A stretch of DNA of 5,725 nucleotides, from positions 1-5,725 of the forward strand of contig CAJXFN010000087.1 of the NCBI GenBank assembly GCA_913052655.1. Reading direction: 5' to 3'. Below the pieces are notes generated by a model, which was given only the letters and a program-made list of their open reading frames with translations, had not been told where the DNA came from and did not search any database. Within the stretch, counting starts at the first letter, position 1. Each line of letters opens with the position of its first letter. The DNA comes from an uncultured Flavobacteriales bacterium (GTDB lineage Bacteria > Bacteroidota > Bacteroidia > Flavobacteriales > BACL11). Position numbers and translations under genes: made by a program. This document shows positions 1 to 5,158 of this stretch, in pieces.

Positions 1-31
1 TATTAGACGGTTGAAACGTTCTTTTTGGCAT
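1..31 (-). CDS. rpmH: 50S ribosomal protein L34, 5' fragment
   Basis: Reading the reverse strand from the ATG at 31-29 gives MPKRTFQPSN before the window ends. This is the highly conserved opening of bacterial ribosomal protein L34, a very basic protein of roughly 45-55 residues in the large ribosomal subunit; only ten complete codons are visible. The start is supported by the family N-terminus and by a short leader (32 to about 52) that follows a Bacteroidota-type -7 box. The upstream AAAG is at best a weak ribosome site, which is usual in this phylum. The gene is divergent from the DUF6787-type gene. Ten residues are few, but the match is almost diagnostic; the rest of the gene lies outside the window. 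Confidence 0.88.
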   Translation of the reverse strand, partial: MPKRTFQPSN

Positions 32-57
32 AACTTAAATCTTTGTTGTTTGGTCAG

Positions 58-65
58 CAAATATA
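58..65 (-). promoter_or_regulatory. Candidate -7 promoter box for rpmH
   Basis: The reverse strand reads TATATTTG, an exact fit to the Bacteroidota housekeeping -7 consensus TAnnTTTG. It lies 26 bases before the rpmH start, so the leader would be about 20 bases. The -33 element is not clear: around 85-90 there is only AATGTT, a poor match to TTTG. The spacer holds a run of nine A on this strand (69-77). Identification is by motif and position only. Confidence 0.6.
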
Positions 66-178
66 CTCTTTTTTTTTATTTCGGAACATTTATCATTTTA
101 TTTTTTAAAAAAAGAATAAAGGAGTAAATTCAATAAAATACTAATAATTAACATACTATTTATATTAGATTTAAATTC

Positions 179-186
179 TATTTTTG
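179..186 (+). promoter_or_regulatory. Candidate -7 promoter box, DUF6787-type gene
   Basis: TATTTTTG fits the TAnnTTTG consensus and ends only four bases before the ATG at 191. Transcription would start at or within a few bases of the start codon, implying a leaderless or nearly leaderless mRNA. No good TTTG appears at the -33 distance (about 157-162 reads TATTTA), and T-rich sequence can match this consensus by chance, so the call is tentative. The rest of the 32-190 spacer is A/T tracts, including T6A7 at 101-113; I see no RNA gene or riboswitch in it. Confidence 0.35.
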
Positions 187-190
187 TTGT

Positions 191-499
191 ATGAAAAAAC
201 TCAAAGAAAAATGGAGAATCAACTCCAATTTTCAATTATTTATAATTTTATTAGTGTTTACAATTACAGGGTCAGTTGCCGTAGTCATTGCAAAACCTGT
301 GTTAAATTTAATTGGATTAGAAAGAACAAACGTTGTTCCTTTGATATTTTGGCCCATTCGAATATTAATAATATTTCCTATTTATCAGATACTAATATTG
401 ATTATTGGAGCATTGTTTGGTCAATTTAAGTTTTTTTGGAATTTTGAGAAGAAAATGCTTTCACGTTTAGGACTCAAACGATTTTTAGAAAACAAATAG
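191..499 (+). CDS. DUF6787-type small membrane protein
   Basis: This 102-residue protein is of unknown function. It has a basic N-terminus (KKLKEKWR), a first hydrophobic helix at about residues 15-34 followed by an AKPVLNLIGL segment, a second hydrophobic stretch at about 50-78, then GQFKFFWNFEKKML and a basic C-terminal tail. I recognise this pattern, especially the GALFGQFKFFW motif, as the DUF6787 family of small Bacteroidota membrane proteins; this is from memory, not a search. By the positive-inside rule both ends probably face the cytoplasm. The start is the only sensible methionine, since the next in frame is near residue 89. It is divergent from rpmH and converges on mnmA, with six bases between the stop codons, so it is probably a single-gene transcript. 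No function should be inferred. Confidence 0.8.
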   Translation: MKKLKEKWRINSNFQLFIILLVFTITGSVAVVIAKPVLNLIGLERTNVVPLIFWPIRILIIFPIYQILILIIGALFGQFKFFWNFEKKMLSRLGLKRFLENK

Positions 500-505
500 G
501 AAGCA

Positions 506-1594
506 TTATTTACGTTTTATAAATCCTCCACCTACAACATCATTATCCTCATAAAATACAGCTGATTGACCCGGAGCAATTCCTTCTACCTTGTGTTGAA
601 AAGTTACTTTGATATCTCCATCTTCATTACACAAAATAGAATCTTCACCTGAATGTTTGTATCTAACCTTAGTAACTACATGAAGTCCATCTGGGACAGC
701 ATCGTATTTAATAAAATTAACATTCCTTATTAGCATTTCTAACTCTTTCAAATCTTCTTTTGTTCCTACAGTTACTGTATTATTATCGGGATTTATACCA
801 ATTACATAAGTTGGTTCTTGACCTAATGAAACTCCTATTTTTCTCTGACCAATTGTATAAAAAGGATATCCATTATGTACACCTACTACTTCACCTGATT
901 TTGTTATAAAATCACCTCCTTTTACCTTTTCTTCCAAGCCTTCTACTCTTCTTTTTAAGAATCCTCTATAGTCGTTATCTGGAATAAAACAGATTTCATA
1001 ACTCTCACTCTTATTAGCAAGTTCCACATAGCCTCTATCTAAAGCCATTTGTTTTATATCTTTTTTGTGATACTTTCCCATAGGAAAGATAGTTCTTTTT
1101 AAACAATCTTGAGAAAGTCCCCATAATACATAAGATTGATCTTTATTTTCATCCAATCCCTTTGAAACTACATATCTACCATTCTCCTCTCTTACTTGAG
1201 CATAGTGTCCAGTAGCAATATAATCACAATCTAACATATCTGCTCTTTTAAGAAGTGCCTCCCACTTAATATGAGTATTACACAAAACACATGGATTAGG
1301 AGTTCTTCCTGCAATATATTCGTCCACAAAATTATCAATTATATAATCTCCAAATTCTTCTCTAATATCTAAAATCATGTGAGGGAAACCACAATCTACA
1401 GCCAATTTTCTTGCATCATTTATGGAATCTAAACTACAGCACCCTGTTTCTTTTTTATCCCCTCCTGAAGATTCATAATCCCAAGTTTTCATAGTAATGC
1501 CAATTACCTCATATCCTTCCTCATGAAGTAATAAAGAAGCCATAGTACTATCAATACCACCACTCATAGCCATTAAAACTTTTCCTTTACTCAT
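506..1594 (-). CDS. mnmA: tRNA-specific 2-thiouridylase MnmA
   Basis: MnmA makes 2-thiouridine at wobble position 34 of Lys, Glu and Gln tRNAs. It adenylates the uridine with ATP and then transfers sulfur delivered as a persulfide; it acts in the cytoplasm. The 362-residue length is normal. Visible features are the PP-loop SGGIDS (residues 11-16), TGHYA (128-132), TPNPCVLCN (98-106), SYEICFIP (198-205), TIGQRKIG (247-254) and the C-terminal barrel with APGQSAVFY (340-348). By alignment to the E. coli enzyme (Cys102 and Cys199), the catalytic cysteines should be Cys105 and Cys202; the spacing of 97 is identical. A further Cys102 makes a CxxC. The ETGCCSLD segment (49-56) marks the subgroup. 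It is the last gene of the operon, 12 bases after the repeat protein, without a strong Shine-Dalgarno. No terminator hairpin is visible before the opposing gene. Confidence 0.95.
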   Translation of the reverse strand: MSKGKVLMAMSGGIDSTMASLLLHEEGYEVIGITMKTWDYESSGGDKKETGCCSLDSINDARKLAVDCGFPHMILDIREEFGDYIIDNFVDEYIAGRTPNPCVLCNTHIKWEALLKRADMLDCDYIATGHYAQVREENGRYVVSKGLDENKDQSYVLWGLSQDCLKRTIFPMGKYHKKDIKQMALDRGYVELANKSESYEICFIPDNDYRGFLKRRVEGLEEKVKGGDFITKSGEVVGVHNGYPFYTIGQRKIGVSLGQEPTYVIGINPDNNTVTVGTKEDLKELEMLIRNVNFIKYDAVPDGLHVVTKVRYKHSGEDSILCNEDGDIKVTFQHKVEGIAPGQSAVFYEDNDVVGGGFIKRK

Positions 1595-1606
1595 ATATAA
1601 TTGTAT

Positions 1607-2236
1607 CTATTTCTCAGAATCATTATAATATTTCAACTCTCCTTTTCTAATACCATTTTCATAATAACCCTCAAAAAAAATAGATCCATCTGGGTTATAT
1701 GAAATATATACTCCATCTAAAGTTCCTTTTTTATAAGTCGCTTTTATGCTTAATTTGCCATTAATATAGTATTGGTAAAACTTTCCTTCTTCCAATCCTT
1801 CATTCCATTGTTTTATTATGTAAATTTCACCCGTTTCATAAAATGTTTTTCTCAAACCGTGCAACTCCCCTTCTTTATATTGTTCAGAAAGTATCAATAT
1901 ACTATCTTCATTGAAATAATTCCATGTACTATCTTTCATTTTATTTACATATAGTCCAGATGCTCTTATATTACCATTTTTATAATAAATATGAGTAGCG
2001 GCAGCTCTCCCTTCATGAAAGAATTCTTTTGTCGCCTTTAACTCTCCTGTATTATAATAAAACTTCCATAAACCCTGTTCAACACCATCTTTAAAAGTTC
2101 CTTTGTATTTTATTGATCCATCTTCATAAAAATCTTGCCATTGTCCTTGTTTTAAACCATTCTGATCAATTAGCATTTTCTGTGCACATAATTTTAAAGA
2201 AAAAATCAGAAGTATTGCTGTTGTTATATTTTTCAT
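1607..2236 (-). CDS. Exported MORN-like (YwqK-type) repeat protein
   Basis: This 209-residue protein begins with a Sec signal peptide (KN, hydrophobic ITTAILLIFSL, then LCAQ) with likely cleavage after Ala18. Cys17 is preceded by SLKL, which is not a good lipobox, so a soluble periplasmic or secreted protein is more likely than a lipoprotein. The rest is about seven tandem repeats of 23-25 residues starting near 27, 51, 76, 99, 123, 147 and 171, plus a partial eighth at 195. The pattern is roughly G-x3-G-x-W/F-x2-Y/F-x2-G-x-I/L-x4-x-Y/F-K-x-G. Such MORN-like proteins are common in Bacteroidota and are often auto-named 'toxin-antitoxin YwqK family antitoxin', but no toxin partner is present here. 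Its ATG shares one base with the stop codon of the upstream glycosyltransferase (TAATG), so translation is probably coupled. Its molecular role is unknown; the repeats suggest a binding surface. Confidence 0.85.
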   Translation of the reverse strand: MKNITTAILLIFSLKLCAQKMLIDQNGLKQGQWQDFYEDGSIKYKGTFKDGVEQGLWKFYYNTGELKATKEFFHEGRAAATHIYYKNGNIRASGLYVNKMKDSTWNYFNEDSILILSEQYKEGELHGLRKTFYETGEIYIIKQWNEGLEEGKFYQYYINGKLSIKATYKKGTLDGVYISYNPDGSIFFEGYYENGIRKGELKYYNDSEK

Positions 2237-3369
2237 TAAAGTTGTTTTTTAATTAGATTCTCTATCCCGTTTACTAATCCCTCCCATGTAAATCTCTTTT
2301 TTTCTTTCTTAGTATTTTCTGAAAACTCGGATTCCTTGTCCTCATTATAAAATTCTAAAATACAATCAGTAATATCAGCGGTGTTTATGTCGCAAACATA
2401 TCCCACTTTATTGTGAGGGACAATTTCCGCTAAACCTCCAACATTTGTCACCAACATAGGTCTCTCAAAATGATATGCAATCTGAGTAACTCCACTTTGC
2501 GTCGCTGTCCTGTATGTTTGTGTAATCAAATCAGATGCACAAAAATAATTTCTCACTTCTTCTTCTGGAATAAAATCACTTTTCAAAATTACATAATCTG
2601 AAATATTTAATTCTTTTATTTTTGAAATATATTCTTCTTTATTATCATAAAACTCACCCGCAACAATTAATTTTATTTTTAAATCCTGTATTCTTTTATC
2701 TGACATTACATCTAGCATAATATCTAATCCTTTATATTTTCTAATAAAACCAAAGAATAAGAGGTGTTTTCCATCTATATCCAAGCCTAGATTCTGTTTC
2801 GCATTTTTTTTATCTAAAATATTTCCAAAGGAATCGTAAATAGGATGCGGAATAAATATCTTTTCTTCAGATTTTGTAAACTTCTTCAAATCTTCTAGAA
2901 CAGAGGATGAAAGAGTTAAGAAAGCATCACATTTAGATATAAAATATTTTGTCAGAGTAGAGTCCCCAAATCTCTTTTCGTGAGGAATTACATTATCCGT
3001 AATTGCGAAAATCTTTGTTGTTTTTCTTAAACGCATAGCAATAGTACCCAAGGCAGGAGCCATAAATGGAAGCCAATACCTAAAAATAACATAATCTGGA
3101 TTTTCCTTTTTAATTCTTCTTGCAACTTTGAACCAATTAAAAGGATTTATAGAGTTTATAATAGGTATAATCTCAATATTTTTTGGTGAACTACCATTTT
3201 CATACTGTGTTTTTCCTGGAAATAAAAAGGAAGGATATTGCAATGAAAAAGAATATACTTTCACATCCGCTCCTTGTTTTTTGTATTCAATTGCAAGAGA
3301 ATTGTTAAAATTTGCAATCCCACCTCTATATGGAAAAGCAGGGCCAATTATAATAACTTTCCTGTTCAA
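2236..3369 (-). CDS. GT4-family glycosyltransferase (GT-B fold)
   Basis: This 377-residue protein fits a retaining glycosyltransferase of family 4 with two Rossmann-like domains. The N-terminal acceptor domain opens with IIIGPAFPYRGGIANF (6-21), typical of GT4 enzymes acting on polysaccharide or glycolipid. The inter-domain region carries ITDNVIPHE (123-131) and IPHPIYD (173-179). The C-terminal nucleotide-sugar domain has LLFFGFIRKYKGLD (203-216), IVAGEFY (235-241) and ATQSGVTQIAYHFERP (289-304) followed by VGGLAEIV (310-317). The classical E-x7-E donor motif is not intact, Gln296 lying where the second Glu is expected. There are no membrane helices, so it is probably cytoplasmic or membrane-associated. 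The start is a TTG at 3369-3367; the family N-terminus and an AAGGAG nine bases upstream support it. Sugar and acceptor cannot be told from the sequence. It begins three bases after the GT2 gene. Confidence 0.88.
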   Translation of the reverse strand: MNRKVIIIGPAFPYRGGIANFNNSLAIEYKKQGADVKVYSFSLQYPSFLFPGKTQYENGSSPKNIEIIPIINSINPFNWFKVARRIKKENPDYVIFRYWLPFMAPALGTIAMRLRKTTKIFAITDNVIPHEKRFGDSTLTKYFISKCDAFLTLSSSVLEDLKKFTKSEEKIFIPHPIYDSFGNILDKKNAKQNLGLDIDGKHLLFFGFIRKYKGLDIMLDVMSDKRIQDLKIKLIVAGEFYDNKEEYISKIKELNISDYVILKSDFIPEEEVRNYFCASDLITQTYRTATQSGVTQIAYHFERPMLVTNVGGLAEIVPHNKVGYVCDINTADITDCILEFYNEDKESEFSENTKKEKKRFTWEGLVNGIENLIKKQL

Positions 3370-3372
3370 AAT

Positions 3373-4320
3373 TTAAATCTCCTTTTCTATTTGGTAATTA
3401 TTTCGATCCTGCGCGTTTCTAGAGATAAGCTCTCCTATAAAACCAGCTAAGAATAACTGTACACCAATAATCATAGAAGTGAGTGCAATATAGAATCCAG
3501 ACATATTAGCAATATTTTCGGCTTTTATACTATTAAACATTGCATAAAGTTTATATCCACCTATATAAGTAAAAAGACCAAAACCTAAAAAGAACATTAT
3601 TATACCTATTACTCCAAATAAGTGCATTGGTTTTTTTCCAAACCTACTTATAAAAGTAATAGTCATCAAATCTAAAAAACCATTCACAAAACGCTCCACA
3701 CCAAACTTTGTAACTCCATACTTTCTCGCTTGATGAATTACAACTTTTTCACCAATATTAGAAAAACCTGCCCACTTTGCCATCACAGGTATGTATCTAT
3801 GCATTTCTCCATGTACTTCAATAGATTTTACTACAGTTTTTTTGTAAGATTTTAAACCACAATTAAAATCATGAAGATAAATACCAGATGCTTTTCGTGC
3901 TGCCCAATTAAACAATTTTGTTGGGAGTGTTTTAGTAATAGGATCATATCTTTTTTGTTTCCATCCTGAAACTAAATCGTATCCATCTGACATTATCATT
4001 TTATATAATTCAGGTATTTCATCTGGACTGTCTTGTAAATCTGCATCCATAGTAATAACAACATTGCCCTTAGTTTTAGCAAATGCTACATTTAAAGCTG
4101 CAGATTTACCATAATTTCTTCGAAATTTAATTCCTTTTAAATTAGAATTATCAGATTTTAATTTTTCAATTACCTCCCATGACTTATCTTTACTACCATC
4201 ATCTATTAAAAGTACTTCATAAGAGAAATTATTCTCTTTCATAACCCTATCTATCCAAGAACATAATTCTGGAAGAGATTCTTCTTCATTAAACAGAGGA
4301 ACTACTATAGAAATATCCAT
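3373..4320 (-). CDS. GT2 polyprenyl-phosphate-type glycosyltransferase
   Basis: This 315-residue protein resembles the DPM1/GtrB/ArnC group of family 2 glycosyltransferases, which move a sugar from a nucleotide donor onto undecaprenyl (polyprenyl) phosphate at the cytoplasmic face of the inner membrane. Motifs in order: VVPLFNEEESL (6-16), the LIDDGSKD nucleotide site (38-45), metal-binding DAD at 92-94 within MDADLQDSPDEI, FNCGLKSY (152-159), HRYIPV (174-179) and RKYGVTKFG (199-207). Two hydrophobic helices follow at about 233-255 and 275-298, then ELISRNAQDRNNY; two C-terminal helices are typical of GtrB-like enzymes. The sugar (glucose, mannose, GlcNAc or other) is not readable. The ATG lies two bases after the stop of the DUF4199-type gene, and the pair looks like a functional unit. 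All catalytic motifs appear intact. Confidence 0.92.
   Translation of the reverse strand: MDISIVVPLFNEEESLPELCSWIDRVMKENNFSYEVLLIDDGSKDKSWEVIEKLKSDNSNLKGIKFRRNYGKSAALNVAFAKTKGNVVITMDADLQDSPDEIPELYKMIMSDGYDLVSGWKQKRYDPITKTLPTKLFNWAARKASGIYLHDFNCGLKSYKKTVVKSIEVHGEMHRYIPVMAKWAGFSNIGEKVVIHQARKYGVTKFGVERFVNGFLDLMTITFISRFGKKPMHLFGVIGIIMFFLGFGLFTYIGGYKLYAMFNSIKAENIANMSGFYIALTSMIIGVQLFLAGFIGELISRNAQDRNNYQIEKEI
3379..3384 (-). promoter_or_regulatory. Shine-Dalgarno site for the TTG-started GT4 gene
   Basis: The reverse strand reads AAGGAG inside the last codons of the GT2 gene, nine bases before the TTG at 3369. It is one of the few strong Shine-Dalgarno matches in the window and it decides the non-ATG start. 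It also fits re-initiation by ribosomes finishing the GT2 gene three bases upstream. Confidence 0.65.
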
Positions 4321-4322
4321 AA

Positions 4323-4928
4323 TTAATTAGTTTTTACAATAGATTCTTTTTTTTGAAGTATCAATGCTAATATAGCACAATAAATAGAAATAAAGAATAG
4401 AACTGTGATTAACACTTGTAAAAAATAAGTAGATCCTAAACCTTCAGAACGAATCACGTTCCACTTATCCTCTAACAAAGTTTTATTTACGTCTATTACT
4501 TCTAATTGTTGATCATATTGTTCATCAGAAAATGATCCGTTCTGATAAGCATCATCAATTACTGATTTTTGAAGATTGAAATAACCTAACTCTCTTTTTT
4601 CATTAATCTCGACATACTTCTCTGGAAAAGAAACAGTCCATATCAAAGTTTTACCTACAGTTAATACACCAAACGCTAGTGCAGATATTAGAAAAAGTGT
4701 TCTAAAAGTTTCTTTAAAAGGAAAAAACTCATAATAAGAAGCTACAATTTTTGTCCATTTAATAATAAGGTAGCTATAAAGAACAAGCCATAAAAGTCCA
4801 AAAATCAAAAAGTAATTTGTATTACTCATGTTTAAACCAAACATAAAGTCAATAATAGGAAAAAGGATTAAAATCAAACCTAGTATAAATCCCTTATTTA
4901 AGATAAATTCCTTTTCGTTAAAATCCAT
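4323..4928 (-). CDS. DUF4199-type four-helix membrane protein
   Basis: This 201-residue membrane protein of unknown function starts at ATG 4928-4926 (MDFNEKEF). The frame stays open upstream to an ATG at 5069, but that extension would be read antisense through the SRP RNA and contains the -7 box of this gene, so I reject it. Hydrophobic helices lie at about 11-31, 37-57, 76-98 and 167-191. The soluble loop between helices three and four (about 99-166) is hydrophilic and partly acidic, with a probable helical stretch around 115-160. The YEFFPFKETFRTLF segment (66-79) before helix three resembles the conserved part of DUF4199; the assignment is from memory. There is no Shine-Dalgarno; the leader is A/T-only and very short. 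It is the first gene of the operon, directly before the GT2 gene. A role in handling the GT2 product, in the manner of GtrA flippases, is a guess. Confidence 0.82.
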   Translation of the reverse strand: MDFNEKEFILNKGFILGLILILFPIIDFMFGLNMSNTNYFLIFGLLWLVLYSYLIIKWTKIVASYYEFFPFKETFRTLFLISALAFGVLTVGKTLIWTVSFPEKYVEINEKRELGYFNLQKSVIDDAYQNGSFSDEQYDQQLEVIDVNKTLLEDKWNVIRSEGLGSTYFLQVLITVLFFISIYCAILALILQKKESIVKTN

Positions 4929-4942
4929 AAAAAAAATTTGCA

Positions 4943-4950
4943 CAAATATA
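4943..4950 (-). promoter_or_regulatory. -7 promoter box of the glycosyltransferase-mnmA operon
   Basis: The reverse strand reads TATATTTG, an exact TAnnTTTG match, with TTTT at 4969-4972 at the -33 distance (18-base spacer, one mismatch to TTTG). Transcription would start near 4937-4940, leaving a leader of about ten bases before the ATG at 4928. The five reverse genes downstream have no other obvious promoter in their short junctions. Confidence 0.6.
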
Positions 4951-4975
4951 CATAAAAATAGAAGTGATAAAATAT

Positions 4976-5005
4976 TTTGAAAAGAGAAGAATAATATTAA
5001 TTTTG
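4976..5005 (+). promoter_or_regulatory. Promoter of the SRP RNA gene
   Basis: TTTG at 4976-4979 and TAATTTTG at 4998-5005 match the Bacteroidota -33 (TTTG) and -7 (TAnnTTTG) elements with an 18-base spacer. The predicted start falls at about 5011-5012, exactly where the closing stem of the SRP RNA begins. It is back to back with the reverse operon promoter; the two -33 regions are only about three bases apart. Confidence 0.75.
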
Positions 5006-5011
5006 CAATTG

Positions 5012-5112
5012 AGGGTAAGTCTTGTACGACCAGCTCCCTATGAACTCCCCCAGGACAGGAATGTAGCAAGGGTATTAGGTTGTAGCGGTGCGATGTAAGT
5101 AGCTTACCCTTC
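5012..5112 (+). ncRNA. ffs: Signal recognition particle RNA, small bacterial (4.5S) type
   Basis: SRP RNA pairs with Ffh to bring ribosomes making membrane and exported proteins to FtsY at the inner membrane. The conserved domain IV tip is visible: CAGG (5051-5054), a 3-bp stem ACA/TGT (5055-5057 with 5062-5064), the GGAA tetraloop (5058-5061), then AGCA (5065-5068). CAGG opposite AGCA is the symmetric Ffh-binding loop also found in E. coli 4.5S RNA. Outer CCC (5047-5050) faces GGG (5070-5072). The ends close by AGGGTAAG (5012-5019) with CTTACCCT (5103-5110), and CTTGTACG (5021-5028) can pair with 5091-5099 with two wobbles and one bulge. The length of about 100 nt fits the small form without an Alu domain. 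It is a GC-richer patch in AT-rich surroundings, with a good promoter before it and a T-run after it. Ends are accurate to a few bases. Confidence 0.93.
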
Positions 5113-5119
5113 TTTTTTT
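5103..5119 (+). terminator. Intrinsic terminator of the SRP RNA
   Basis: The 3' arm of the RNA closing stem (CTTACCCT) is followed after two bases by seven T (5113-5119). The RNA's own terminal helix therefore probably serves as the terminator hairpin, as in many small structured RNAs. The remaining bases to 5158 are AT-rich with no clear terminator for the opposing gene. Confidence 0.6.
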
Positions 5120-5158
5120 AAAATTTCTTCGGTTTAAATTAATGAAAATCACTAAATA

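Noticed and set aside
97..120. A/T inverted repeat in the rpmH-DUF6787 spacer as terminator or operator
   Set aside because: T6A7 with imperfect A/T flanks has no GC stem; both neighbouring genes point away, so no terminator is expected. It is more likely plain A-tract DNA.
184..429. Overlapping forward frame of 81 codons with a TTG start
   Set aside because: It is an alternate frame of the DUF6787-type gene, rich in Asn, Ser and Cys, with no recognisable protein pattern.
1772..1954. Forward open frame opposite the repeat protein
   Set aside because: A 60-codon antisense shadow of the repeat gene; low complexity, no start signals.
1607..2236. Toxin-antitoxin module (YwqK antitoxin name)
   Set aside because: The protein has a signal peptide and no toxin-like neighbour; only the repeat type is shared with the name.
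2180..2236. Lipoprotein signal in the repeat protein
   Set aside because: Residues before Cys17 are SLKL; position -1 is Leu rather than Gly, Ala or Ser, so the lipobox is poor.
3128..3376. Forward open frame opposite the GT4 gene
   Set aside because: It is antisense to a well-supported conserved coding region and has no family resemblance.
4929..5069. 47-residue N-terminal extension of the DUF4199-type protein starting at ATG 5069
   Set aside because: The bases encode the SRP RNA on the other strand, the peptide does not resemble a family N-terminus, and the operon -7 box lies inside it.
5120..5158. Hairpin terminator with a UUCG-like loop between the SRP RNA and the secreted protein gene
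   Set aside because: CTTCGG at 5127-5132 looks like a stable tetraloop, but the flanking bases do not pair in register; only a weak five-pair A/T stem is possible.
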